Shown one piece after another: positions 15,586 to 23,900 of a DNA stretch of 35,600 nucleotides; position 1 is the stretch's first letter, and each line of letters opens with the position of its first letter. The notes below the pieces were generated by a model. It ran no database searches. It was not told the DNA's origin and saw only the letters and a program-made list of their open reading frames with translations. The translations under genes were made by a program, and so were the position numbers. This DNA comes from Rhodocyclaceae bacterium (GTDB lineage Bacteria; Pseudomonadota; Gammaproteobacteria; Burkholderiales; Rhodocyclaceae). The stretch spans positions 1 through 35,600 of the forward strand of contig JAGRGB010000054.1 in NCBI GenBank assembly GCA_020445745.1. The letters run 5' to 3'.

Positions 15586-15615
15586 CCGCGGTGAGCAGCT
15601 TCCCACTCACCGCGG
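15586..15615. repeat. Perfect 10-bp inverted repeat
   Basis: Arms CCGCGGTGAG (15586-15595) and CTCACCGCGG (15606-15615) with a 10-base loop. It is not followed by a T-run. Possible operator, RNA hairpin or first element of a structured transcript. Confidence 0.6.
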
Positions 15616-15623
15616 CGCGATTC

Positions 15624-15648
15624 CAATCCAGCGGTCTGGATTGCTTTT
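15624..15648 (+). terminator. Intrinsic-terminator-like hairpin with T-run
   Basis: Perfect 8-bp stem CAATCCAG (15624-15631) and CTGGATTG (15636-15643), tetraloop CGGT, then CTTTT (15644-15648). The polarity fits rightward transcription, yet no rightward gene ends here, which raises the possibility of a small RNA upstream. Confidence 0.45.
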
Positions 15649-15674
15649 CGTGGCGGAACGCCAATGCAACGGTA

Positions 15675-15720
15675 CCCTGGAGTTGCCTGGCGGCGGCGCA
15701 CCCCGCCGCCAGGTCCAGGG
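15675..15720. repeat. Long hairpin: 18-bp stem with a 4-base bulge
   Basis: CCCTGGA (15675-15681), a GTTG bulge, then CCTGGCGGCGG (15686-15696) pair with CCGCCGCCAGG (15703-15713) and TCCAGGG (15714-15720) around a 6-base loop. It is by far the strongest hairpin noticed in the gap. Confidence 0.65.
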
Positions 15721-16160
15721 ACCGGCAAGGAGCGACCGGCCGGTACGGCTACGACGCTCTTGCGGGTCTCGACGAGCTAACAGCAGGGCTCGTGCCAATT
15801 CGAAGGTCTAATGTAATTCATTGGTTGATAAGAAGTTTATCGGAATTGTGCGCGGCTGCTGGCGGGCGTGTGGGTCATATTACCCAGTATCGGGGGGCCA
15901 CACACCCAATTGGGCCCTGCCTGCCGACACGCTTTGTTCGCTGTCGCATTGGTCTCTGTTCAGCCTCGCTTCGGTCGGACCGACCGCGTTCGCAAGCCGA
16001 ACACGGCGGGTTTCCGGCTGTTGCAACGGGCGGCGCCCGACGGGCGGGATCTGCGCCGCATCGCCATGCGGAACGCGTCCGGCCGCCGATCCGAGAATGG
16101 CGCTCGAAAGACTGCGGGCCGGACGAAGATCTGTCCGGCCCGCTGGATGCGACTCAGGGC

Positions 16161-18542
16161 TTACTTCAACAGGATCGCGAGATCCGGCGACACGCCGCCG
16201 AGTACCGACTCGAGCCTGATCGAATCGCAGTCGGTGGTGCGCGGGTCGGAGGCCGAGCCGATCGCGACCGTGAAGTCGAGGGCCAATGCGCCTGCCGCGG
16301 TGATGCCGCTGCCGATCACGCGTCCGTCGGCATTGCACGGCGCGCCGGCGACGGTACCGGAGAGCACGGCCGTCACCTGATGTCCGGCAGCGATGTCGGT
16401 GGTGCCCTCGACGCGCCAGCGCCCCTTGCTCTGAACAAATTCAGCGCGCGTGGCGACCAGCGTCTCGGCCCCGGCGAGATCGACCGTCACCGTGGCGGTG
16501 TCCTGCAGCAGGCCATCGGTCGCGGTGTATTGGAAGGTGTATTGACCCGCCAGGTCACCGGTGAACGAGACCGTACCGTCCGCGTTAACCACCGCGCTCG
16601 CGACCGCAGCGGCCGGGCTGCTGAGGATCGCCAGCTCGCTGCCCGCCGCAGCGTCGATCTGCAGCGGATCGCCGTCTACATCGCTGTCGTTGGCCAGCAC
16701 CGGGATCTGCACGGCGACGTTTATCGTACCGGCCGCCGTGTCAGCTACCGCCACCGGCGGATCGTTGATCGGATTGATGGCGATCGACACCGTCGCGACA
16801 TTGGACTCGACGCCATTGACCGTCACCGTGTAGCTCAGGGTGTCGGCGCCATTGGCGTTCGCGTTCGGCAGGTAGTCGATCGTGTTGGCAGTGGTGTTGA
16901 TCACCCCTGTGCCGCGGGCGCCATTGACGATGATGCGAAGGGTCGCCAGGGCAGGGTCGATCGGGCTGCCGTCGAGCGTGTCGTTGGCCAGCACCGGGAT
17001 CGGCGTCGCCGCACTGTCTTCGTCCAGGGTGATGCCGGGGTCATTGACGGCCAGCGGCGTGACGAAGCCCGGCGGCGGGGCGGCGAGGTCGGTGATCACG
17101 TCCGCCGCGGCCATGCCGCGGGCGGCGGAACTGACGTGGATCGTCGCCGGCGGGGCGGACACCCCGGGGATCGTTACCGTTCCGTTGACCAGGTCCGCGC
17201 CGAACTCCGCCACCGTGAGCGTCGGCGGATTGACCAGATCACTGGAGATGGCGTCGACGGTGAGCGCCTCCGCGGCCGTGTCGTAGATCGCCTGAACGAT
17301 GGTCACGCCGTCCCTGACCGCCAGCTGGTGGTAGGCGGGCACCGGCGTGCCGGCCTGATCCAGCGCCGAGTTGTCCTTGACGCAGACGGAGTCGGGGAGC
17401 ACCGTGGCCGACGACAGCTGGACCTGCCCCCAGCGGCGGGTGCCATCGGCAGTCATCAGGATCTCGGTGACGGGATTGAGCGGATCGTCGAGAACCGGCT
17501 GCGCGAAGCCCAGGATTCGGTTGGGGTCGCCGGGATCGGTGATCACCGTGCACGGCCCATCGTAGAACGACATCACCGGGTCGATTCCGGGCGGCCTGGC
17601 GGCGCCGGGCAGGCGACTCTGTCCGGTCGAGAAGGCAGTGGCGAAGACGTCGATCTTCTGGAAGGTCGGCGCACTCTCATATACCGCGCGATCGGTGGTG
17701 ACCAGTCCGGCGATCTGGCCGCCGAAGAGGCGCCCGGTCAGCGCGAAATCGGTGGTCTCGACGAAATCGTTGCCGGCGCCGTCCAGGTTGGAGCCGGGGG
17801 GACCCTCGACGCGGAACACGTTGTGGTTGTGAGGCAGGCCGTCACTGGCCGTGAAGTCCGCCAGGGGGCTGCCGGTGACCGGCCCGAGCCGCGCCGGATC
17901 GGCGATGTACAGCTTGCCCGGCACCGGACCGGGGACCGCCGCCAATTCGGGACCGCCCGGCGTGTCGGAGGCGAGCAGGAAGGGGCCGATCCGTCCCAGG
18001 CCGGCACAGGAAAATTCGCCGGGCGGGCACTCGATGCCGACGTCGTCGGTGAAGAAGATCCGGTCGCCTGCCTGGGCCTCGATGATCTCCTCGCCGTAGG
18101 GATGGACGAAGCGATACGTGCCGGTCACCGGCGCCGGGTCCAGGCGCACCCGGATGCGGGTAAATGCGATCTGGCCCCCCGGGGTGACATCGAGGACGAA
18201 CGCTGCCTCGGCCGCCAGCACCAGAATGACATTGATGCCGTTGGGGGGCGAAATCGTCGCGTTGGCGGCCCACCAGAAATGTTCGTCGAAAAACGCACTC
18301 GGGAAGACTTCCGGTACCGTCGGCGGGTCACCGGGTAGCAGCAGGCACGCGCCGGCGTCGAGTTCGGCCTGGTTCAGGGGCAGGCAGAGCTCCAGTGTCA
18401 GGCCGGTGGTGTCCTGGTACCAAAGGGGAAAACCGTTGGCCGGATCGATCGGTCCGGTTCGTTCGAGTACGGCATGGCTTGAGCCGGCGGCCAGCGCCAA
18501 AGCGACGGACGCAACACAGCTCGTGAGACGGTGCGATCTCAT
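16161..18542 (-). CDS. Large secreted protein with Ig-like/cadherin-like domains
   Basis: A 793-residue protein. The ATG at 18542 follows AGGAG by 8 bases and opens a signal peptide (MRSHRLTSCVASVALALAAGSSHA). The mature N-terminus reads LERTGPIDPANGFPLWYQD and is followed by Cys-containing LCLPLNQAELDAGACLL and FFDEHFWWAANA segments. I recall this block as recurring in exported proteobacterial proteins of unknown function. Two Ig/cadherin-like repeats lie at about 495-590 and 590-685, with the signatures DEDSAATPIPVLANDTLDG and NDPPVAVADTAAG...IPVLANDSDVDGDPL. The tail (about 690-793) is another beta-rich domain with a Cys pair. No cell-wall anchor, transmembrane segment or enzyme motif is visible. 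Adhesion or an extracellular matrix role is inference from the repeats. Confidence 0.75.
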   Translation of the reverse strand: MRSHRLTSCVASVALALAAGSSHAVLERTGPIDPANGFPLWYQDTTGLTLELCLPLNQAELDAGACLLLPGDPPTVPEVFPSAFFDEHFWWAANATISPPNGINVILVLAAEAAFVLDVTPGGQIAFTRIRVRLDPAPVTGTYRFVHPYGEEIIEAQAGDRIFFTDDVGIECPPGEFSCAGLGRIGPFLLASDTPGGPELAAVPGPVPGKLYIADPARLGPVTGSPLADFTASDGLPHNHNVFRVEGPPGSNLDGAGNDFVETTDFALTGRLFGGQIAGLVTTDRAVYESAPTFQKIDVFATAFSTGQSRLPGAARPPGIDPVMSFYDGPCTVITDPGDPNRILGFAQPVLDDPLNPVTEILMTADGTRRWGQVQLSSATVLPDSVCVKDNSALDQAGTPVPAYHQLAVRDGVTIVQAIYDTAAEALTVDAISSDLVNPPTLTVAEFGADLVNGTVTIPGVSAPPATIHVSSAARGMAAADVITDLAAPPPGFVTPLAVNDPGITLDEDSAATPIPVLANDTLDGSPIDPALATLRIIVNGARGTGVINTTANTIDYLPNANANGADTLSYTVTVNGVESNVATVSIAINPINDPPVAVADTAAGTINVAVQIPVLANDSDVDGDPLQIDAAAGSELAILSSPAAAVASAVVNADGTVSFTGDLAGQYTFQYTATDGLLQDTATVTVDLAGAETLVATRAEFVQSKGRWRVEGTTDIAAGHQVTAVLSGTVAGAPCNADGRVIGSGITAAGALALDFTVAIGSASDPRTTDCDSIRLESVLGGVSPDLAILLK

Positions 18543-18636
18543 GAGTTTGTCTCCTACAGGAAAGAGCCGCCCGAAAGCCGGGGGGCCCAACTCGAACATT
18601 AGGTCTGTTCTTGATTCAGATCTCGTCTATTTAAGG

Positions 18637-18666
18637 ATCTTAAGAATACGAATGAAAGTTTAACAA
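18637..18666 (-). promoter_or_regulatory. Candidate promoter of the Ig-like gene
   Basis: Reading leftward, TTGTTA (18666-18661) is 18 bases from TAAGAT (18642-18637), about 95 bases before the ATG, within the AT-rich zone. Other AT-rich hexamers nearby could serve equally well. Confidence 0.35.
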
Positions 18667-18804
18667 TCGATTAAAACTGTCGCGCCCATGACAAGCTATT
18701 TTTATGTGTTTGCTTTGTATTCATAACATGTTGATTATGCGTCAAGTTAATTGAATGTATAACGCTTGGACATATTCCATGGTTCGAATTGCACCAATAT
18801 CAGC

Positions 18805-18848
18805 GGGAGGGAAAAACTCCCATGAAGTTAAATAGAAGCGCGACTTAA
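18805..18848 (+). other. Mini-frame with a ribosome-binding site in a hairpin
   Basis: GGGAGG (18805-18810) is a strong Shine-Dalgarno sequence 11 bases before an ATG at 18822, which opens a nine-codon frame (MKLNRSAT, stop at 18848). GGGAG pairs with CTCCC (18817-18821), which abuts the ATG, so the site would be hidden in a hairpin with an A-rich loop. No downstream rightward gene is seen. It could be a remnant of a leader, or chance. Confidence 0.3.
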
Positions 18849-19333
18849 TATTGAGAAAAGTTTCCCGGTTGCGAGAAAATTCTATTCAATGAAATCGGCC
18901 GCCAATTTGAATGCAGGAGCCCTGTTCGCCAATTCACGGGCAGGTCCTGGCGGCAGCGAATTCATTCGTTGCCGGCTCCGCGGTCTGCGCCCGGTTGCAG
19001 GGGCTTGACATTGCCTGGCGAGGCTGCCGAGGGGCCGTCCTGCACCTCGCCGGGAGCCGGGGCCACGCCGCGTGCCCGGCGTGACATGGGGAGGTCGTTC
19101 GCCCGGCGCCACTGACGGCGCATTCGGCAGAAGACGGGATTGCGATCCCGATACGTCCCATTTTGCCGGTCGGAGCGTCGGCTCGATTTGCGAGTGCCGT
19201 TCGAACGTGGGCGTCATGGCTCATTGCGGCTGCCGGACGCACCAAGGTTTCGGAACCCGAAGACCGGGCGCCCATACCCTGGACGGCGGGCGCGGTGCTA
19301 CCGTTTGTCGACGTCCGATGGCGTTGACGATTC

Positions 19334-19386
19334 CGGCGTCGGCACGGCGTCGGCACGGCGTCGGCACGGCGTCGGCACGGCGTCGG
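19334..19386. repeat. 11-bp tandem repeat, about 4.8 copies
   Basis: The unit CGGCGTCGGCA is repeated perfectly four times (19334-19377), followed by nine bases of a fifth copy that then diverges. The unit length is not a multiple of three, which argues against a coding repeat. Confidence 0.9.
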
Positions 19387-19650
19387 TGCAAGCATTGCGC
19401 CGGTTGCAGCTCGCGACGGCGGTATCGCGGCAGCGTCGAATCTCGCGATGCAGGGACTGCCGCTCGATATCTGCCCCCGAGAATCGACGCGCCGGGTTTC
19501 TCGCGGCTGGCGCACTTGCGTGGCGTGTTGCGCATCGCGTCGAGCCCGAATGGGGCGGCGCATCGGCGCAGCTGGCCCATGTTTCGCAGGCCCGGGGCAG
19601 GCCGCACTGCATTCGACCTGCCCGGGTTCGCGACGTCGCTTGCTCCCCCG

Positions 19651-20028
19651 TCATTGCCGGCCGACGGTCGGCAGGCCGGCGTCGAGCCAGGCTTGGGTGC
19701 CGCCGTCCAGATAGCTCACGCGGCAAAAGCCACGCTTCTGCAGTTCGTGGGCGGCAATCGCCCCCATCGGGTCAGCCTGGCACGAGGCGATCACGCGCGC
19801 CGCCCTGTTGGCGAGCTGCGGCGGAAGATTGCCGCTGGCGATCTCGCCGAGGGTAACGTTCGATGCACCCTGGATGATGCCGGTCGAGGCTGCGATCGCT
19901 GCGGCGGGGCGGGGGTCGATGAACACCACATCCTCGCTACCGGCGCGGAGGGCGGCAGCCTGCTCGGCGCTGATGGCGGAAACGGCCTGCCTGGCCTCGG
20001 CAACGCGTTCGTTGAATGACTTTTCCAT
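19651..20028 (-). CDS. Rhodanese-domain sulfurtransferase
   Basis: A 125-residue single-domain protein. The ATG at 20028 has AGGAGA about 6 bases upstream; the in-frame upstream ATG at 20076 lies before it and lacks a site. Features include VVFIDPRPAAAIAASTGIIQGASNV (split over about 34-58; the Asp-Pro-Arg and the G-x-I-x-G-A-x-N-V block are typical of rhodaneses), the active-site Cys83 in ASCQADPMGA, and YLDGGTQAWLDAGLP near the C-terminus (the G-G-x-x-x-W motif). Rhodaneses carry sulfane sulfur as a Cys persulfide. The active-site loop is not the thiosulfate-type CRxGxR, so the donor is unclear. No signal peptide, so cytoplasmic. It follows the DsrE-like gene by 38 bases and probably shares its transcript. 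Confidence 0.88.
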   Translation of the reverse strand: MEKSFNERVAEARQAVSAISAEQAAALRAGSEDVVFIDPRPAAAIAASTGIIQGASNVTLGEIASGNLPPQLANRAARVIASCQADPMGAIAAHELQKRGFCRVSYLDGGTQAWLDAGLPTVGRQ

Positions 20029-20066
20029 GTCGGTCTCCTGTGGGTTGGATTCGATGTGTCGGGAAT

Positions 20067-20438
20067 TCAGAAGCACAGCGTGGCTGCGCCGTCCTTGATC
20101 AGCGCGTGCAGTGCGGCCGAGCCGACGATGGTCACGCCTTCGATCAGGTCTTCTTCCGCATAGCCGCGGACCTTGGCGCAGGGCGGGCAGACGAGGATCT
20201 TGCCGCCGCGGGCGACGAAGCTTTCGATCAACTCCTTCATCGGAGGATCGAAGGGGTTCATGCGCACGTGGTCGACGGCGCCCTTGCGGATCAGGTCGAT
20301 CGCCGAGCTGACCATGAACATCGTCACCTCGAGGCCGGCGGTCAGGCCTCCGTTGGCGATGGTCCAGGACACGGTCGCGCGCTCGTCGTCATGGCCGCGG
20401 GAGGCCACGATGACCAGTTTTTCGGGTTGAGCTTGCAT
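20067..20438 (-). CDS. DsrE/DsrF-family sulfur-relay protein
   Basis: A 123-residue cytoplasmic protein. The ATG at 20438 is preceded by AGGAG with 7-base spacing. The order of elements is KLVIVASRGHDDERAT (7-22), then GLEVTMFMVSSAIDLIRKGAVDHV (split over about 35-58), then GGKILVCPPCAKVRGY (78-93) and a short GSAALHALIKDGAATLCF tail. This matches the DsrE fold, with nucleotide-fold-like strands and a Cys at the end of the third strand (Cys84, with Cys87 close by). DsrE-like proteins pass sulfane sulfur between carriers, often to or from a rhodanese, which is encoded immediately downstream. The C-P-P-C arrangement and a third Cys at 122 may support persulfide or disulfide chemistry. Donor and acceptor are unknown. 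Confidence 0.82.
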   Translation of the reverse strand: MQAQPEKLVIVASRGHDDERATVSWTIANGGLTAGLEVTMFMVSSAIDLIRKGAVDHVRMNPFDPPMKELIESFVARGGKILVCPPCAKVRGYAEEDLIEGVTIVGSAALHALIKDGAATLCF

Positions 20439-20564
20439 GTCATTTCTCCTGAGTGTTCGGTTGTCGGGTGGTGGGCGTGATCTCGTTCGCCACGGAAGCC
20501 AGACTACTGAGGGCGCGTGGGCAGAGCCGTGTGCAGAAGCGTGGGAATTTGCTATGTTTGGCCG

Positions 20565-20810
20565 ATGGCACTCTTCGTGATGGAAAAGACCTTTCCCGAA
20601 CCCGCCTCGGACGAGCTCGTCGAGAAGATGCGCAACGCCGCAGAGGTGTGTTTCGAGATCAACGGCATGCAGCGCAAGGTCACCTACGCGTCGGCCGATC
20701 GCCTGCGCTTCGTGTGCGTGATGGACGCGCCGGACCTGGCCACCGCCCGCCGCGCGCTCGAGTCGGCGGGCATGGTCTACGAGCGGCTCTGGCCGGCAAC
20801 CTCGTTCTGA
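20565..20810 (+). CDS. Small DUF4242-like protein
   Basis: An 81-residue protein, MALFVMEKTFPEPASDEL..., with a ferredoxin-like alternation: strand, helix (EKMRNAAEVCFEINGM), strand pair (RKVTYASADRLRFVCVMDAP), helix (DLATARRALESAGM) and a final short strand (VYERLWPATSF). This layout resembles DUF4242 (nickel-binding SCO4226-like) proteins, but the His residues usual for metal binding there are absent. The ATG at 20565 was chosen because translation from it begins with the family's M-x-L-F start; no good ribosome-binding site is visible. It is divergent from the DsrE-rhodanese pair across 126 bases and lies 146 bases before the SARP-type regulator. Function unknown. Confidence 0.6.
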   Translation: MALFVMEKTFPEPASDELVEKMRNAAEVCFEINGMQRKVTYASADRLRFVCVMDAPDLATARRALESAGMVYERLWPATSF

Positions 20811-20956
20811 CGGCACCGGCGCCCGGCAGCACGACGGCCACCAGGTGGTCGGCGCGATCCTGCGGCGTCGACGGGCCGGCCGAAACTGCGCCCGGCAGGT
20901 GGCGCAGGCGGACCACGGTGGCGTCCGGCTGACGAGGACGGAGGTCGCACGGACAG

Positions 20957-23900
20957 ATGCACGCCATGGACGCTGTCGCGGCCGAGTTCGAATCCGCTCC
21001 GCTGGCATTGCGCCTGCTTGGGCCCATGGAGCTGTTCGCGGCGGGCGAGCGGGTAGCGCTGCCGCGCTCGAAGAAGACCCGCGCGCTGCTCGCCTACCTT
21101 GCGGCGAGCGGCAGGCCCCATCGTCGGGATCGCCTGTGTGCCCTCCTGTGGGACATGACCGACGATCCGCGCGGGGCGCTGCGCTGGAGCCTTTCCCGCC
21201 TGCGCAAGGTCGTCAGCGCCGATCTCGAACGGATCGAGGCGGACCACCAGCAAGTGTTCCTGAGCCCCGCCGGCATGCGGATCGACGCCTGCGAGCTGGC
21301 ACGAATCGGGCGCGCCGGGCCGGGCGCGATGGACACCGCCGAGCTGGATCGTGCCGCTGCACTGTACCGCGGGGAATTCCTGGAGGGCCTGGAGCTGCCG
21401 GATTTCCTGGATTTCAGCGCCTGGTGCATCGATCAGCGCGAGCAGGCGCGGCGAAGCCAGTGCGAGGTGCTGAGCGAACTGGTCGACCGGCTGCGGGACG
21501 AGCCCGAAAGAGCCCTGCACTATGCCCGGCAGCGCGCCCAGACCGATGCGTTCAACCCGACGGCCCAGAAGGTCCTGCTGCGCCTGTTGCTGGAGCTCGG
21601 CAAGGTGGCGGAGGCGCAACAGCGCTTCGACCATGCGCAGCGATTGTTCCGGCAGGTGTCGGCACCGGACGCGATCGCGCTGGAGCAGGCCTGGAACGCG
21701 CTGCGCAAGCAGCCCTCCGGCGCCGCGGTCGATGAGATCCGGGAACACGCGCCGCTGCTCCCGGGCGTCGACGTCGACGCCGACGCCGACCAGGGTGGCG
21801 CGCGACCGGCCTTCGTCGGTCGGCAGGCGCTGCTGGCCCGCCTCGAGGGCCTGGTGGAGCGCGCACTGCAATCGGGCGTCACCGAACTTGCGCTGGTGAC
21901 GGGCGAGCCCGGGCTCGGCAAGAGCCGGCTGGCGGAACGACTGAGTGGTTCGGCCAGCGTGCGTGGCTGCGTGGTGGTGTCCGGGCGTGCCTTCGAAGCG
22001 GAGAGCAGCCGGCCCTTCGGGCCGTGGGCGGACGCGTTGGCGATCGACCTGCAGCAGACCGTGGCCACCGATTCGCCGGCCAGCCGTGAGCACCTGTTCG
22101 ACAGCCTGCGTGCCCGGCTCGCCGCACGGGCGGGGCAGGGCCGCGGCGTGCTGGTGGTGCTCGACGATCTGCAGTGGTTCGACCGCAACTCGACCGAATT
22201 GCTGCACTACCTGGTCCGCACCTACGACCGCGGCCCGATGATGGTGCTGATGCTCGCCCGTGGCGGCGAATTGCCGGACAACGAGGCCGCACTGCGGCTG
22301 CTTCGGGGCCTGCGCCGGGACCGCACGGTCCACCAGATCGAACTCGAACCCCTCGGGCGCGACGACATCGCGAACCTGGTCGGCGCCATGCCCGGTGGCA
22401 GCAAGCAGCACGTCGTCGATGTCGCCGGCGGCAATCCGCTGTATGCCCTCGAGTTCGTGCGCGCCCGCAGCGAAGGTCTGGCGGGCACGCCGCCGACGCT
22501 GCTGCAACTGGTGCGCGAGCGGGTCGCCAAGCTGCCGGATCGTGCGGCGGATGCGCTGCGCTGGGGCGCCGTGCTGGGCCACGCCATCGACCTTGGACGT
22601 CTCGAAGGGCTGATGTCGCAGCCGGCGGACGAACTGGTGAATGCCCTGGAGCGCCTCGAACATTCCGCCCTGTTGCGCATCGATACCACGCGCGTCCATG
22701 AGCGCTATGTGTTCGCCCACGACCTGATCCGCGAGGCGGTATATGGCGACCTCTCCCATCCGCGCCGCCGGCTGATGCATCGCAAGCTCGCCCTGCTGCT
22801 CGAGCCGCAGGCGGCGGATGCCGCGGTGGCCGCCGAACTGGCCCACCATGCCAGTCTGGCGGGCGAAGCCTTGCTCGGCGTGCGTGCCTGCATCACCGCC
22901 GGCCAGCACGCGCTGCGCGTGTTCGCCAACAGCGAGGCGGAGGCGCTCGCCCGGCGCGGCTTGCGCCTCGCCGGGGAGCTCGACGAGGCACAGCGCGTCG
23001 AGTCGTCCCTCGACCTGCTGCACGTGCTCTATGCGGCGCGTACGCCGGAGCGCGAGCAGGCCGCGCGCGATGCCCGGGAACTGGCCGAGAGGGCGCTGGA
23101 CCTGGGGCTCACCCGGGCTGCCCGCCAGGGATTCCAGATGGTGTCGTATCTGCGCTGGGAGAACAGCTCGCTGGCCGACGCCCACGCCAACATCCTGCAG
23201 GCCGAGCGCGTCAGCCGGCTCGCCGAGCCCGGCGAGCGCGCGGTGACGCTGGCGCAGGCGGCGAGATGTCTGGTGCTGCTGGAGCGCAATCTGCAGCAGG
23301 CCGAGGCCTTTGTCCTCGAAGCGGATGCGGTCGGCCGGCGCGAGGGTAGATCCAGCGCCGCGGTTTCCTTCGCCCTCGGCATGATCGCCGCGCACCGGGG
23401 CGATGCCGAGGCGGCGGTGGAGGCCTTCACGGCCGCGCGCAACCTGGCCCGCCAGCAGGGCGAGCATCTGGCCGAGTTCGGTGCCATCGAACACCATGTG
23501 ATGCTCGACCTGGATCGCGGCCAGATCGAGGCGGCGATCGAGCTGGCCTCGGATCTCGTCGAGCTCGGCCGGCGCGTGAGACCGGGGGCCGAGCTGCCCA
23601 GCGCCCGAGCGCTGCTGGCGCTGGCGCAATGGTCGCGGGATCCTGCGTCCGACGACCGGGAGCTGGCCGAGGCCGTCGAGGCGGTGCGGCAGGCCGATGC
23701 CAAGTACGAGCTCTCCTATCTGCTGTCGCGCTGGGCGGAGCGTCTGCTCGCGACCGGCATGGTGGGTGACGCGCGGGTGCTGGCGAACGAGGCGCTGGAG
23801 GTCGCGCGGGCGATCGGACGCAGCTCGGACCTGGCGAATGCGGCCGTGATCCTCGTCGAGGCGGGCCATCGCCAGGGCTCGCGCGGCGAGTGCGATCGCC

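Larger units (their letters stand above)
14842..16160. other. 1.3-kb non-coding region with clustered hairpins
   Basis: Several frames exceed 100 codons on both strands, but all are Arg/Pro/Cys-rich, overlap each other and show no family resemblance. The segment 15586-15720 holds three strong hairpins, listed separately. Around 15810-15890 the base composition drops to AT-rich, with small palindromes (GATAA-TTATC at 15827-15841; TGGGT-catatt-ACCCA at 15871-15886). These could be promoter or protein-binding sites, but none can be assigned. Confidence 0.5.
18543..19650. other. 1.1-kb non-coding region: AT-rich promoter zone and tandem repeat
   Basis: From about 18600 to 18900 the sequence is strikingly AT-rich for this genome. 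It contains the likely promoter of the Ig-like gene, a hairpin that masks a ribosome-binding site and a nine-codon mini-frame (18805-18848). From 18900 to 19650 it returns to high GC with an 11-bp tandem repeat at 19334. Frames of 100-200 codons exist on both strands but are Arg-rich and cross the tandem repeat in changing frames, so none is called. Confidence 0.5.

Noticed and set aside
11968-15594. A 1208-codon rightward frame opposite the caspase gene
   Set aside because: Antisense to a gene with intact signal peptide, WD40 and caspase motifs; the peptide is Arg/Gly/Val-rich without domains.
15305-15811. A 168-codon rightward frame in the hairpin-rich gap, rich in Cys at its start
   Set aside because: It runs through all three hairpins, overlaps leftward frames of equal length and has no ribosome-binding site or recognisable domain.
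15519-18338. A 939-codon rightward frame opposite the Ig-like gene
   Set aside because: It has the R-D-G-rich pattern produced by reading Ig-like repeats backwards; no plausible start signal.
19334-19386. Possible CRISPR or iteron array at the tandem repeat
   Set aside because: The units are directly abutting 11-mers with no spacers, and no cas or replication gene is nearby.
18934-19563. A 209-codon leftward frame containing a Cys-Arg-Arg-Arg repeat
   Set aside because: The protein repeat is only the 11-bp DNA repeat read in changing frames; nothing else resembles a protein.
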